From positions 124,001 to 188,000 of the forward strand of contig NZ_NKFP01000007.1 of the NCBI RefSeq assembly GCF_002215035.1: 64,000 nucleotides of DNA, in the 5' to 3' direction. This document shows, in pieces, positions 44,301-54,817 of this stretch (positions are counted from its first letter, which is position 1; each line of letters opens with the position of its first letter). The stretch is from Leptolyngbya ohadii IS1 (GTDB taxonomy: Bacteria; Cyanobacteriota; Cyanobacteriia; Elainellales; Elainellaceae). The position numbers and the translations under genes were made by a program. The notes under the pieces are model-generated. The model was not told where the DNA came from. It made no database searches and saw only the letters and a program-made list of their open reading frames with translations.

Positions 44301-47300
44301 GGTTGGCAAATGTGGGCAATCCATCGAACTTCCTGGGAGCGAGTGATAATCCGAAATTCAACCGCTCCAGTCTTTGACTCGCTGTCACAAATATGATGAG
44401 CAAAGGTGGAAGAATCATCTGGGTGAATGATTGTTTGAATCAAATGAGGATTTTCGATGAACTCAGCAGGCGTATATCCTGTTATTCTCTCGCAAGAGGG
44501 TGAAACATAAACAAATGAACCATCAGGAGCCTGCCAATACTCCCAGTTATAAGTAAAGTCGATCGCCATCCGAAACTTTTCTTCGCTTTGGCGCAAGAAA
44601 AGCTCTGCCCGTTGACGTTCGGATTCATATTGTACTCTTTCACTGATATCGCGCAAAAACGTGGTGAAGATAATCTCCCCATTGAGATTTAGCTTCGCAA
44701 TTGATGCTTCTGCTGGAAACTCAGTACCATCCTTGCGTCGTCCAAAGATTGCACCTCGCTGTGCCATTTGCCGCGTCTGGCTTCCATCCTGTGCGTATTG
44801 GTTGATGTGGTGTTGGTGAGCCTGGGCAAAGCGATCGGGCATCAACAGGGCTAGAGGCTGACCTAAGACCTCTGCTGCTGTGTAACCAAAAATGCGCTCA
44901 GCTCCTTTATTAAACAGCGTGATTTGTTGTTTGATGTTGACCGAGATGATGGCATCGCTGGCGATTTCTAAAATTCCAGCAAACCGTGCTTGCGAGTTTT
45001 GTAAGTCAATTTCGGCTCGTTTACGATCGGTAATGTCTCGTACCATGACGAGAACTTCATTGTGCTGGAGAGGAACAATTCGTACTTCCTCATATCGTTG
45101 CTGTCCTTCAATTACGATTTCATGTTCATAAATTTGTACTGTGTTGGATTCCAGTGCAAGTTGAGTATAATGTATTCGTAATTGTGCCAAGTCATAAGGC
45201 AATACGTTGTATATATTGACATCTTGACGAACTTGAGCAGAATTAATGATATTAAAATTGCGGTTAGAAACAAATTCAATATAATCGCCATTAGGATGCA
45301 TTTGAATTAGAAGATCTGGAATTGCTTGAATAATGGCTTGTTTGGTTGCTTCACTTTGGCGGAGTGCGTCTTCTGCTTGTTTTTGTTGAGTAATATCTTC
45401 AGCGATTCCTGTAAAGCGAATCACTTGACCGCTTTCGTCTTTGAGTGGAAAAGATTTGGCAGAGATCCAGCGGATCTCCCCATTTTGGCGAATGACCCGA
45501 TACACTTCATCGAATGGCTGTCCGCATGAAATCTGATTGTGAAAGGCAACAGCGACTCTCGGTAAATCGTCTACATGAACTGAGTCTAACCAGGAACGAG
45601 AGTCCGCATAGAGGCTATCACAACTTCGTTGCCAAATCTGCTCATAAGCTGGAGAGATGTAAACCATATCCCCTTGCGCTGATAGAATGAAAAATGCTTG
45701 ATGAATGTTGTCTATCAACTGCCGGAATTTCTCTTCACTGTCTCTTAAAGCCTGTTCCGCTCTGTGTCGCTTTGTAATATCACGAACAACGACCAACACC
45801 TCATCAATCGTAAGGGGTACTATTCTTGCTTCTTCATAAACTACTTCGCCATTGAATTCAAACTGATACTCCTGTGTTTGAACCAGACTCGATTTCAAAG
45901 CCTGTTGAACTAATGCAAGGCGTTCATTTGCAATATCAACTGGCATTGTGTCCGAGATTGATCGACCAACAATATCTTCCCCATTGGGTAAAATACCCTG
46001 AAGCGATCCACGATTTAAAACTTCTAAATTTATGCCATCTCGTCGCAGTCTCACCAGGAAATCGGGAATTGCTTCAATCAACGCCTGCTTGGTCATTTCT
46101 GCTTGCTTGCGATCGCTAACATCCCGGCAGATGCAGAAGTGCGTCATCTCACCGTCTAATTCTGCCCGGTTATAGCTAATCTCTACATCATAAAGAGAAC
46201 CATCTTTCCGCTGGTGGCGTGTCTCAAATACAGGAGGAAGTTCAATTGACCGCTCCAAAATTTGTTGTAGTTCTTCCCGCGTCCATTGAATATCCCAATC
46301 AACCACGTTCAACTGGAGGGTGTCTTCAACGGTATAGCCTAACATCCTAGCAAACCCAGAGCTGGTTTGAATCACATCCCCTTGATGATTTAGAATGACA
46401 ATCCCGTCGATCGAAGTATTAAATAGAGTTCTACTTCGTAATAGTTCTTTTTCTAGAGCAGCTTCAACTCGCTTACGAGCCGTAATGTCCTCTGCAATTC
46501 CAGCAATGCGTTTCGTCATTAAAGGCTGATTTTTAATTATAAAACTGCGATCGTGAATCCAACGAATCGAACCATCGGGTCGAATAATTCGATACTCTTC
46601 GTTGTAAGTTCCCTGAAATACATCATTAATTTGAGCTTGCTCAACACGGTCGCGATCCTCTGGATGAATTGCATCAATCCATTGAGAAAAATCTTGATAG
46701 AGAGCTTCACATGGCTGCCCCCAAATTTCTTCGTACGCTGGGCTGACGTAAAGAACCTGTCCAATACTCAGATCAGACATCCAAAATACAGCACGAATAT
46801 TTTCAGTGAGCTGGCGAAAATTTTCCTCACTTTGCCGTAATGTTTCTTCAGCTTCCTTGCGATCGCTAATATCAATCAAAATTCCATCCCAAGCAGCACC
46901 CTCAATGGTTTGTTGTGCTTGGGACTTCCCTTCAATCCATTTCATCTGTCCTGATGGCACGACAATTCGCCCCTCCCAGTGCCAGGGTAAAAAGTGTTCT
47001 ACTGCATAGGCAACGGAAGACACAAAAGATGGTAAGTCTTCGACATGGATTAAATTGACGAAGGCATTTGCATCTTGAATCATGACCTCTGGTGCTAGCT
47101 CCAGTAGCTCATAAGAATGAGGACTGACGAAGGTGAAGTGATGGGATCTAGCATTCGTATGGGGATAGTAGCGATAAACCATACCCGGTATATTGATGAT
47201 TAATGCTTCGTACCGGGATTGACTGAACTTGAGTGATTCTTCAGCTTGTTGTCGATGAATGAGTTCGTTCTGTAGCTGTTGATTGATAATTCGGGTCCGA

Positions 47301-48184
47301 CGGGACTGGCGATTTGCCTGTTGCCCCAGATGAACCACGAGTGCAAGTGTCCACGCACCTACTAAACCACCCCCTAAAACAGTAGCGGCAAGGGGAGACT
47401 CATACTCATGCTCATGGATCAATGATGCTAGAGCTACCTGTATCTGCAACCCTTGACCATAGACTCGAAGGGTCACGGTCTTTGATGGAGACGAGGGCAG
47501 AATCTCTCCGTGTTGATAAATTAACCCAGTTTCATCATAGATCTGAACCCGATACTGATATGAAGGAAGCAAAGTACTGTCGAATAAAGGTTGCGGTGAC
47601 AGGACTCCTAGAATAAACCCATCAAAACGATCGCCTATCTTATCTGCTTGTGCCTCTACAAAGAGTGGGACAATGACTAAAAAGCCTTTTCCTCCATCTG
47701 CAAATGGAAATATAGGCGTTAAACGAGGTTGACGCAGGTTGCGTGCCTCATTTAAGGTCGATTGAAACCGGGGGTCTTGGCGGAGATTGAGATTCTGCAA
47801 TCGATCATTCTGAGGAACAACCCACTGCACCCGGAACGACGAATCGATCCACGCGATCGCCTGTAATCCAGGAAAATGCTCGATGTTACTGGCTGCCGAT
47901 ACCTCCCAAACGTTTTTGCTGGTACCCACAGCTATGTCCCACCGTTTTGCCATGCGTTCAAGGGTTGCAACGTGAGCTGTCAGGTCTTTCTCAAGTTCTG
48001 TTTGAATCGTAGTCACCTGCTGTTGAACTAACCGTTCGGTGTGCAAATGTTCTTCTGCAAGCACCTGCTGCCATAAGACCAGTACAGCGATCGTCGCAAT
48101 AATTCCCAGTAACAGAGGGAGCGAAAATCGCTGAGCTACTGCCCTACTCCAGTAGAACCCTTGAAAATAACGTTGTCTTTCCAT
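41327..48184 (-). CDS. Giant CHASE/PAS/GAF hybrid histidine kinase (2285 aa)
   Basis: The N-terminus has a transmembrane helix (SLPLLLGIIATIAVLVLW), a CHASE-like extracytoplasmic sensor (about residues 55-240) and a second helix. About ten PAS domains follow, then a phytochrome-like GAF (CDRVLVYRFNPDWSGAVV), HisKA with FLANMSHELRTPLNVI, HATPase (FKQGSVTLRV then GGTGLGLTISRRL) and a receiver (DLTWMDIRMPGLDG). Two PAS blocks (near 45010-45355 and 43470-43815) are near copies of each other. The GAF has CY instead of CH at the bilin cysteine site, so chromophore binding is doubtful. It is the first gene of a three-kinase minus-strand operon. An AGGAAGAG ribosome binding site precedes ATG 48184. 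Confidence 0.9.
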   Translation of the reverse strand: MERQRYFQGFYWSRAVAQRFSLPLLLGIIATIAVLVLWQQVLAEEHLHTERLVQQQVTTIQTELEKDLTAHVATLERMAKRWDIAVGTSKNVWEVSAASNIEHFPGLQAIAWIDSSFRVQWVVPQNDRLQNLNLRQDPRFQSTLNEARNLRQPRLTPIFPFADGGKGFLVIVPLFVEAQADKIGDRFDGFILGVLSPQPLFDSTLLPSYQYRVQIYDETGLIYQHGEILPSSPSKTVTLRVYGQGLQIQVALASLIHEHEYESPLAATVLGGGLVGAWTLALVVHLGQQANRQSRRTRIINQQLQNELIHRQQAEESLKFSQSRYEALIINIPGMVYRYYPHTNARSHHFTFVSPHSYELLELAPEVMIQDANAFVNLIHVEDLPSFVSSVAYAVEHFLPWHWEGRIVVPSGQMKWIEGKSQAQQTIEGAAWDGILIDISDRKEAEETLRQSEENFRQLTENIRAVFWMSDLSIGQVLYVSPAYEEIWGQPCEALYQDFSQWIDAIHPEDRDRVEQAQINDVFQGTYNEEYRIIRPDGSIRWIHDRSFIIKNQPLMTKRIAGIAEDITARKRVEAALEKELLRSRTLFNTSIDGIVILNHQGDVIQTSSGFARMLGYTVEDTLQLNVVDWDIQWTREELQQILERSIELPPVFETRHQRKDGSLYDVEISYNRAELDGEMTHFCICRDVSDRKQAEMTKQALIEAIPDFLVRLRRDGINLEVLNRGSLQGILPNGEDIVGRSISDTMPVDIANERLALVQQALKSSLVQTQEYQFEFNGEVVYEEARIVPLTIDEVLVVVRDITKRHRAEQALRDSEEKFRQLIDNIHQAFFILSAQGDMVYISPAYEQIWQRSCDSLYADSRSWLDSVHVDDLPRVAVAFHNQISCGQPFDEVYRVIRQNGEIRWISAKSFPLKDESGQVIRFTGIAEDITQQKQAEDALRQSEATKQAIIQAIPDLLIQMHPNGDYIEFVSNRNFNIINSAQVRQDVNIYNVLPYDLAQLRIHYTQLALESNTVQIYEHEIVIEGQQRYEEVRIVPLQHNEVLVMVRDITDRKRAEIDLQNSQARFAGILEIASDAIISVNIKQQITLFNKGAERIFGYTAAEVLGQPLALLMPDRFAQAHQHHINQYAQDGSQTRQMAQRGAIFGRRKDGTEFPAEASIAKLNLNGEIIFTTFLRDISERVQYESERQRAELFLRQSEEKFRMAIDFTYNWEYWQAPDGSFVYVSPSCERITGYTPAEFIENPHLIQTIIHPDDSSTFAHHICDSESKTGAVEFRIITRSQEVRWIAHICQPVFSNTGTYLGKRASNRDISERIRLEAERQQSEQSLRESEARFQAFMRYSPAPAWISDSEGKIAYLSQAYLDTFRVPDGDVIGQSIFDLFPADVAQPLLENIQTVAHTQQVLEAIEVAPRRDGTMGTFLVYKFPMPNLFGQLLVGGVAIDITQQHQAEAALRKSEATKQAIIQAIPDLLMRMYSDGSHVEFISNSPFNLINPTQFIEEINIYNVLPGALAQLRMHYTQQALQTEIVQVYEQEILVEGTQHYEEVRIVPLQHDEVLVMVREITDRKQAEIALQESATREQAIAQIIQQMRQSLSLEAIFATTTQELRRVLNCDRVLVYRFNPDWSGAVVAESIGKGWISVIETLMNEDASFAAQTLESDRCIIKRWDSQEAETQDTYIQKTQGNIYYQETSYRVVKDIYQSGFENCYVEFLEKFQTRAYLTVPIFSNNKLWGLLASYQNSEPREWREGEVQVASQIGTQLGIAIQQAELFAQVQQQSQQLRQAMEAAEAANLAKSMFLANMSHELRTPLNVILGFAQVMSHDSSLTPAQRDDLQTIQRSGDHLLSLINDVLDLSKIETGHCILEESGFDLISLLHTLRTMMAERAKAKQLQLSFDIAPEVPQFVIGDEQKLRQILLNLLSNAIKFTKQGSVTLRVTSWESFQKACLVPNVSQYDSLNPPIASIACTLQFEVADTGIGIAETEQESIFDAFAQAEAGRKSIGGTGLGLTISRRLLALMNGTISVESIPEVGSTFTVTVPVCPASGVDGQVEQQERTIIGLVPEQPHRRILVVDDQRENRSLMVRLLTRLGLEVQEATNGQEAIALWQEWKPDLTWMDIRMPGLDGYEATKQIRAMEHEKASIIIALTAQASQSDRALALAAGCNDYISKPFREETLFLKLKEYLGLEYLYAEASDLPNSPSVAVPDADVNQLSFFDPKLLTQLPVNWLETLEDLALCGNDRAIVDLTNQLAPALDALKAQLLDLANRCEFEQIIRLIHRNFSS

Positions 48185-48641
48185 CTGTATCTCTTCCTAA
48201 ACCCGTAACAATTCCTCACTAATCAAAACTTGTGCTCTTCGGGGGCGATCGCACTCGCTGGGGGTCGGGAGCTTATTTATTGTGCCAATCCAACGTTATT
48301 GGGTTAGAATCAGCACAGTTTGGCTGTCTAAAGATTGGGGTGTAACGCTTATTCCAGATTAGCTTGGCAGGTTCGAGGTGAAATTCTCGAACAATCTGGT
48401 CTACTAATTTCTCAATTAGGTAAGGGATAAACCATTCCATTGCAAAACTCATATTAACGACTATCGCCGTTTACACTTCGCTGTGTGGTTGAAAGATACG
48501 GAGATGGTATTGCAGTTACCAAACTCCAAAGATTTGACTTTGTAATTGACAGTGATAAGTTTGGTCAACAGTTTTCACGATGCTTGAAGCTAAGTGGTAA
48601 AAGCAAAAATTTCAAGTAATAGAAATTTGTAAGCTAGTGAA
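48185..48641. other. Intergenic region with an inverted repeat
   Basis: This 457-bp stretch holds no convincing gene. GTTCGAG/CTCGAAC (48371-48377 and 48386-48392) is a perfect 7-bp inverted repeat with an 8-base spacer, a typical size for a regulator site. It lies 190 bases upstream of the giant kinase operon. Confidence 0.4.
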
Positions 48642-48839
48642 TTAAATGGTGACGGGCGCTCGCCTCCATAGGGGCACAGGATATCGCTCTAAATTAGATG
48701 GAACTAGATTTAGTCCGGGTTTCTCTAGCAAGGACATCTCTTGCCAGCAACTCCGACAGAACCAGTACACCTCGTGATAGCGAATGTGGTGGACCATAAA
48801 ATTTAAACAACAAGGGCAGTTGGTCATAATACTTATCAT
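48642..48839 (-). CDS. Small zinc-ribbon-like protein
   Basis: The 65-aa protein contains CPCCLNFMVHHI, then VYWFCRSCWQEM: two C-x2-C pairs 20 residues apart, as in a zinc ribbon, with the Y-W-F-C-x-x-C-x-Q-E-M ending seen in small cyanobacterial proteins of this kind. ATG 48827 and ATG 48839 are both possible. The role is unknown; a regulatory or structural Zn-binding role is only a guess. An overlapping longer frame on the same strand (48694-48960) is a shadow. Confidence 0.6.
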   Translation of the reverse strand: MISIMTNCPCCLNFMVHHIRYHEVYWFCRSCWQEMSLLEKPGLNLVPSNLERYPVPLWRRAPVTI

Positions 48840-49214
48840 TTCTTAAACAAAGTAGGCAAAACAGCGTTTTACTGTTCAATGAAGCGGTTGCTTCTGAACT
48901 TGAATTTATGAATGAATTTTGAAAAACTTTTGAACTTTCTTGAAATCTGCTGGATTGCAATTATTCTTTACGCACTAAGAAGTTGCCTGCTCCTCAAATC
49001 CCTAAATTTACTGGGCAAGAACCTTTGCTTCAAAAAATTTTCCAGTAGATTTACTGGAAACAGCTTCAAAATTACGTAACAGGGAATTATAAGAACATTG
49101 ATTAAGCCCAAAACATCCGGTAATAGCATGCACCACTCTTGCCTTCACATAATAAGGTGCATTACTAGAACCGGAGTACTACCTGTTTATTCTGAGAGAT
49201 GAGGATTGAAGACG
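48840..49214. other. Intergenic region upstream of the multi-domain regulator
   Basis: No gene is supported in this 375-bp stretch. It has a perfect 9-bp inverted repeat TTTCCAGTA/TACTGGAAA with a 4-base loop (49039-49060), about 150 bases upstream of the regulator gene, and otherwise is AT-rich. Confidence 0.4.
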
Positions 49215-51065
49215 ATGAAAGCATTGTTAATTGAAGACGATCGCGCCATCGGGGATATTCTCACAGATGCTCTCAGTAGCCACTATTGGGTTGTAGAGCG
49301 AGCCTGGGATGGAGAATTAGGGCTAGAGTTGACCAGTGTCCAGGAATATGACTTGATTTTGCTCGATATTGGATTGCCTAAAGTTGATGGCATTACGGTT
49401 TGTAAACAACTCCGTAGCAGAGGTTGCCAGACTCCTGTTCTTTTATTGACGGGGCAAAATAGTGCTGAAGCCCAAATCGCTGGGCTAGACGCGGGGGCTG
49501 ATGACTATATTACAAAGCCATTCAATCTCGACATTGTTCTGGCACGAGTGCGGGCAGTGGTTCGTAAAGGCAAATCAGCAGCACCGATCGTGACCTGGGA
49601 AAATATCCAGCTTGACCCAGCCCGTGGAGAAGTGAGGTGTGATGATAAGGTGATCAACCTGAGAGCGAAAGAATTTGGCTTATTAGAGCTTTTTCTCCTC
49701 ACCCCCAAGCGAATTTTTAGCCGTCGTGCCATTCTGGATCATCTTTGGGACTCTGCACACTCATCGGGTGAGGAGACCGTTAGCACTCATGTTAAATGTG
49801 TGCGGCAGAAGTTAAAAGCGGCAGGTGCCTCTGACCCCATTGAAACCGTGCATGGCTTGGGCTATCGATTGCGATCGCCCCGAACTGATCCAACTCTCCC
49901 GCTCCAGGCTGAAAAAGCCCCATCAACTAGTGGACTAAGCCTCAGCACTTCTGACCAGAAAGCGCAGGCAGTCACTTCAAAGGTCTGGAATCAGTTTAAA
50001 ACGCAGTATGCTGAGCAGATTCAAACTTTGGGAACCCTAATCCATGCCCTTAAACCCGCTGTAGCTTCTAGCCAACAGCAGGAATGTAAGGATTTAGCCC
50101 ATAAATTAGTGGGTTCGATGGGGATGTTTGGTTTGATAGACGCTTCTCAACGTGCCAGAGACTTGGAGCAAGTCATGAAAGTTTCTTTCCTAAAGGCAGA
50201 GCAAATCGAAGAAGCCATTCAAGCCGTTGAGTTTTTGAAGCAGGCGATCGCCCAGGCACAGGTAACACCTCCACCCAAAACACAGTCCCTGCCCACTCCA
50301 AACACTTTTTCTCATTCATTTACCCAAATTTTAATTGTGGATGATGACTTACTGTTAGCTGATCGCCTGCGAATTGAGGCAATTGCTTGGCATCTCCAGG
50401 TTGAGATCGCCACCGATCTCACCGTTGCTCGTCAGATGATCGCTCAACATCCACCCAATGTCATTTTGCTCGACTTGAGTTTTCCCGGAGAAGAGAGTGG
50501 GCTGACCTTAATGCAGGAGTTAGAACAACGATCGCTCAAAATTCCAGTTGTCATCTTTACCGCAAAAGAGAATTTGCGCGATCGGATAGCAGCGGCTCGA
50601 TTGGGAGTGAGTGCCTTTTTACAAAAACCAATCCCTGCTCACGAAATCTTAAAGACAGTTACCGATGTCCTGAACCGAAACTCTCACTTTCCACAAACCG
50701 ATCGACTCCTAATTGTGGATGATGATCCAGGATTCCTCAAGGCGCTCTCAGAACGACTATCAGAACGTGGGCTACAGGTAACAACCACTGCCGATCCTCA
50801 AAGTTTCTGGCAAACTTTAACCTCCTGTAGCCCTAATGTGTTGATCTTAGATCTGGAAATGCCTGAATTTGATGGGGTGGAATTATGCCAGGTTGTGAGG
50901 GCAGATCCGAAATGGCAACATCTTAAGGTTTTGTTTTTATCAGCTCATACGGAAGCAGAGATGATTAACAAAGCCTATGCTGCTGGAGCTGATGATTACA
51001 TCAGCAAATCCGCGCTAGGCAACGATTTAGTCACTCGCATCCTCTACCGTGTTGGACGCAACTAG
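49215..51065 (+). CDS. Response regulator REC-wHTH-Hpt-REC-REC
   Basis: The 616-aa protein combines five modules. A receiver (LLIEDDRAIGD, LILLDIGLPKVDG, DYITKPF) is followed by an OmpR-type winged helix (about residues 125-225, ending ETVHGLGYRLRSP) and an Hpt domain with the phospho-His motif AHKLVGSMGMFG. Two more receivers follow, with LIVDDDPG and NVLILDLEMPEFDG visible in the last. Such a protein could gather phosphate from several kinases and regulate transcription through the winged helix. ATG 49215 was chosen; a TTG three codons earlier (49206) is possible. The DUF4118 kinase begins 53 bases downstream and is the likely partner. Confidence 0.9.
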   Translation: MKALLIEDDRAIGDILTDALSSHYWVVERAWDGELGLELTSVQEYDLILLDIGLPKVDGITVCKQLRSRGCQTPVLLLTGQNSAEAQIAGLDAGADDYITKPFNLDIVLARVRAVVRKGKSAAPIVTWENIQLDPARGEVRCDDKVINLRAKEFGLLELFLLTPKRIFSRRAILDHLWDSAHSSGEETVSTHVKCVRQKLKAAGASDPIETVHGLGYRLRSPRTDPTLPLQAEKAPSTSGLSLSTSDQKAQAVTSKVWNQFKTQYAEQIQTLGTLIHALKPAVASSQQQECKDLAHKLVGSMGMFGLIDASQRARDLEQVMKVSFLKAEQIEEAIQAVEFLKQAIAQAQVTPPPKTQSLPTPNTFSHSFTQILIVDDDLLLADRLRIEAIAWHLQVEIATDLTVARQMIAQHPPNVILLDLSFPGEESGLTLMQELEQRSLKIPVVIFTAKENLRDRIAAARLGVSAFLQKPIPAHEILKTVTDVLNRNSHFPQTDRLLIVDDDPGFLKALSERLSERGLQVTTTADPQSFWQTLTSCSPNVLILDLEMPEFDGVELCQVVRADPKWQHLKVLFLSAHTEAEMINKAYAAGADDYISKSALGNDLVTRILYRVGRN

Positions 51066-51118
51066 ATGGCAGCACTACCCCAAAATCACCTTCAAACCGT
51101 AATGGCAGGGAGAACTGT

Positions 51119-54100
51119 ATGAATTCAAGAGCTTATCGCTGGTTGCTCCATTACGGAATGGCGATCGGGTCAACAGCCGTTGCCCTCTTATTAACCCTAT
51201 TGTTAGAACCTTTTCTCAATCAAACCATTAGTCCCTTTTTCTTTGTTGCAATTACTTTGACAACCTGGTACGGCGGAATTCGACCCGGAATTGCTGCAAT
51301 TGTCCTCTCAACTTTAGCAATCAGCACATTTTTTGCATCATCTTTAGGAAGTATTTCTGCCCACTCAATTAGTGATCTCGTTCGGCTTGTCACCTTTAGT
51401 CTTGTTGCATTAACAATTCATGGGTTAAAACATGATCTGCAAAAAAGCCAGCATCAAATCAATCAACTCAATCGACAACTTTTAGAAGAAAGTGCTGATC
51501 GTCTACAAACTGCCCTGACTGCTGCCCAAATGGGAATGTGGGACTGGGACATTGTAACCGGAAGAATTACCTGGTCGCCAGAGCATGAATCCTTGCTGGG
51601 TCTTCCTCGTGGCTCGTTTGACGGCAGATATGAAACCTTTGATAATTGCCTGCATCCGGATGATCGAGCAGGGCTGAACCAGGCGGTTGCCCATGCTCTG
51701 CAACATCGGGTTCCTTATTATCATGAGTTTCGAGTCATTTGGGCGGATGGCAGCATTCACTGGCTTGAAGGACGGGGGAATGCCTTTTACAACCCAGATG
51801 GGCAACCTGTACGGATGAGCGGAACGGTCATGGCGATCGATGACCGTAAGCAAGCTCAACTCCTGCTACAGAAGCAATTTGAGCAACAACGTTTAGTTGC
51901 AGAGATAGCAAACCGTATTCGTCAATCCCTTAACCTGCAAGAAATCCTACAAATAACCGTCAATGAAGTAAGACAGTTTCTTCAAGTTGATCGCGTCATC
52001 ATTTTTCAATTTACGCCAGACTGGGGTGGAACCATTGCTGTGGAGTCTGTAGTCGATGAAGCTTTTGCACTATTTCCATTTGATATTCATGACCCCTGTA
52101 TTGGCGATCGCTATGTTGAACCTTTCCAGCAAGGCTTAGTGACAGCAAAAGCAGATATTTATACAGCAAATATTAGTTCATGCCATGTTGAGTTTCTGGC
52201 GCAATTTCAAGTCAGGGCAAACCTTGTGGTTCCCATTTTGAGAAACGGTGAGCTGTGGGGATTGTTAGCTGCCCATCATTGTGTCGCTCCGCGTCAATGG
52301 CAAGAGTCCGAGATTGATTTACTGCGGCAACTGGCTTCTCAAGTCAGTATTGCCTTGCAACAAGCCGATTTGTTTGAGCAGATACAGGCTGAACTAGTGG
52401 AGCGCAAGCAAGCCGAAGCAGCATTACGAGAAAGAGAACGTCTATTTTCTACTCTGGCAGAGGCGTTGCCCGTCGTCATTTTTCGCTTTGATCAAAATAG
52501 CCACTGTAATTACATCAACGACTATTGGACAAGTCTGACGGGTCGAACAATTGAATCTGTAGCGGGGTTAGGTTGGGTGGAAACTTTGCATCCAGAGGAT
52601 CGCGATCGTCTAGCTCAGCAATGGCTGGCATGGAGCCAAAGTCCGCAGCAAGGGCTATATCAGAATGAAGGCAGATTGGTCCATATCAGTGGTCAGGACA
52701 TTTGGTACGACATTCAGGCACTTCCGGAAGTGGATAGCGAAGGTCAAATCGTTGGTTTCGTTGGAGTGATGACAGATATTACTAGCCGTAAACAAGGTGA
52801 GGCATCCCTACGGCAAAGTGAAGCCCGTCTTCGTCTTGCTCAAAATGCCAGTACATCGGGAGTATGGGACTGGGATGTGAAAAAGAATATCCTTTTCTGG
52901 TCGCCTGAATATTACCAGCTCTATGAACTTGATCCCAGCATTGAACCAAATTACGAAAACTGGCTTGGTTGTATCTATCCTGATGATCGAGAAAAGGCAA
53001 ACCAGCAAATTCTACAAGCCTTGGAAGGAGCTTCTGACTTAAGAGTTGAGTTTCGAGTCATGCGATCGACAGAAATTCGATGGTTTGCGGGAATTGGACA
53101 AGTCTTGCGAGATGAGGCAGGACAGCCCACCCGTATGATTGGCATTACGATCGACATCACTCAGCAAAAACAAACGGAGATTGCATTACAACAATTCAAT
53201 GCTGAGCTAGAACAACGGGTTGTAGAACGCACCGACGAGTTAAACGCCTTAAATAGTCGCCTTTTGATTACATTAAAAGAACAACACCAGGCGAGGCAGG
53301 AATTAGAGGATCTGTATAACAATGCTCCTTGTGGCTATCATTCCTTAGATGCAGAGGGCATAGTTGTCCGCATTAATGACACCGAACTCCGTTGGTTAGG
53401 ATATAGCCGTGATGAAGTCCTTAATCAGATGAAGCTTACAGACTTTATCACGACTGAAAGCCAAAAAACATTCCGCCAAAACTTTCCTCAATTTATTCAG
53501 CGAGGTTGGGTAAATGATTTAGAGTTTCAGCTTCGCCATAAAGATGGTTCTACTCGCTGGGTTAATCTGAATGCAGCAGCAGTCAAAGACGATGCCGGAA
53601 ATTTTGTAATGAGCCGATCGAGTATGTTTGATATCAGCGATCGTAAGCAAGCCGAAGCAGTTTTGCAGCAGCAAGCCAGATTGGAGAAAATGCGCTGGGA
53701 GATTACTCAGGCGATTCGCCAATCGTTAGATCTCAAAGCAATTTTAGATACGGCGACAGGGGAAATGCGTCATATATTACAAGTAGATCGTGTTGCTGTT
53801 TATCGCTTTCAACCCGATTGGAGTGGTGATTTTATTGCTGAATCTGTAAAGGATGATTGGGTAAAGCTTGTCAGTTCTGACATTCAGAAAGTCTGGGAGG
53901 ACACCTATCTCCAGGAAACTCAAGGGGGTCGTTTCAAAAACCACGAGACATTTGTAATTTCAGATATTTATACAGCAGGGCTGCAAACCTGCCATATTGA
54001 ATTACTAGAGCAATTTCAGGCAAAAGCCTATGCGGTCGCCCCTATTTTTTTAGGAGAACACCTATGGGGCTTACTTGCGATCTATCAAAACTCAACTGCT

Positions 54101-54817
54101 CGTAGCTGGCAGGATTGGGAAATGGAATTACTGCAAGAAACTGCAAGTCAGCTATCGATTGCTCTGAAACAATCAAATCTCTATAACCAACTTCAAGTCG
54201 AATTGCAGGAACGTGAACGCTCTGCTTCCAGCATAAAAGAGGCTGAACGACGCTGGCGATCGCTGCTGGAAAACGTACAGCTAATTGTCGTTGGACTGGA
54301 TCAAGGTGGCAACATTAACTATGCTAACCCCTTCTTCTTAAACCTCACAGGGTACACGCCTTTAGAGGTTTCGGGCAAAAATTGGTTTGAAAACTTCTTA
54401 CCATCCTCTAGCCATCAGGCAGTTCAAGATGCTTTTTCTGAAGTTTTCTCCCACAACGATCATCCCTGTTATCAAAGCTCAATTCTGACCAAATCAGGCG
54501 AAGAACGATTTATTGACTGGAACAATACGATGCTGCAAGACATTGATGGCAATGTTATTGGCACGATCAGCATTGGAGAAGATATTACTGAACGGCAAAA
54601 GATTGACCAGATGAAACAGGAATTTATTTCGGTCGTGAGTCATGAACTACGCACGCCTCTCACTTCTATTCGAGGATCTCTGGGGTTGATAGCTGGAGGT
54701 GTGTATGACAAAAAACCAGAAAAGATGAAAGAGATGATTACGATCGCAGCTCGTCAGAGCGATCGCTTAGTGCGGCTCGTTAACGACATTCTTAACTTAC
54801 GACACCTGCTTGACTGA
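51119..54817 (+). pseudogene. DUF4118/PAS/GAF histidine kinase, N-terminal part, interrupted by IS
   Basis: This is the first 1229 codons of a sensor kinase, then four IS-derived codons (LLD and stop). Four N-terminal helices form a DUF4118-like domain (SPFFFVAITLTTWYGG). PAS, GAF, three PAS, GAF and PAS follow, ending with HisKA (His1175 in VVSHELRTPL). The first GAF has DPCI with Cys327 and, 28 residues on, Cys355 in SSCHVEF, as in DXCF cyanobacteriochromes. The ATPase domain is missing: it lies beyond the IS at 56105-56623. An AGGGAG ribosome binding site precedes ATG 51119. Without ATPase the product cannot autophosphorylate, so the kinase is probably inactive. Confidence 0.9.
54796..54805. 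repeat. Target-site duplication, left of IS copy 2
   Basis: CTTACGACAC at 54796-54805 recurs exactly at 56095-56104 on the other side of the element. Confidence 0.95.

Noticed and set aside
48694-48960. 88-aa frame overlapping the zinc-ribbon gene
   Set aside because: The overlapping frame has the clear double C-x2-C motif; this one has no family or start signal.
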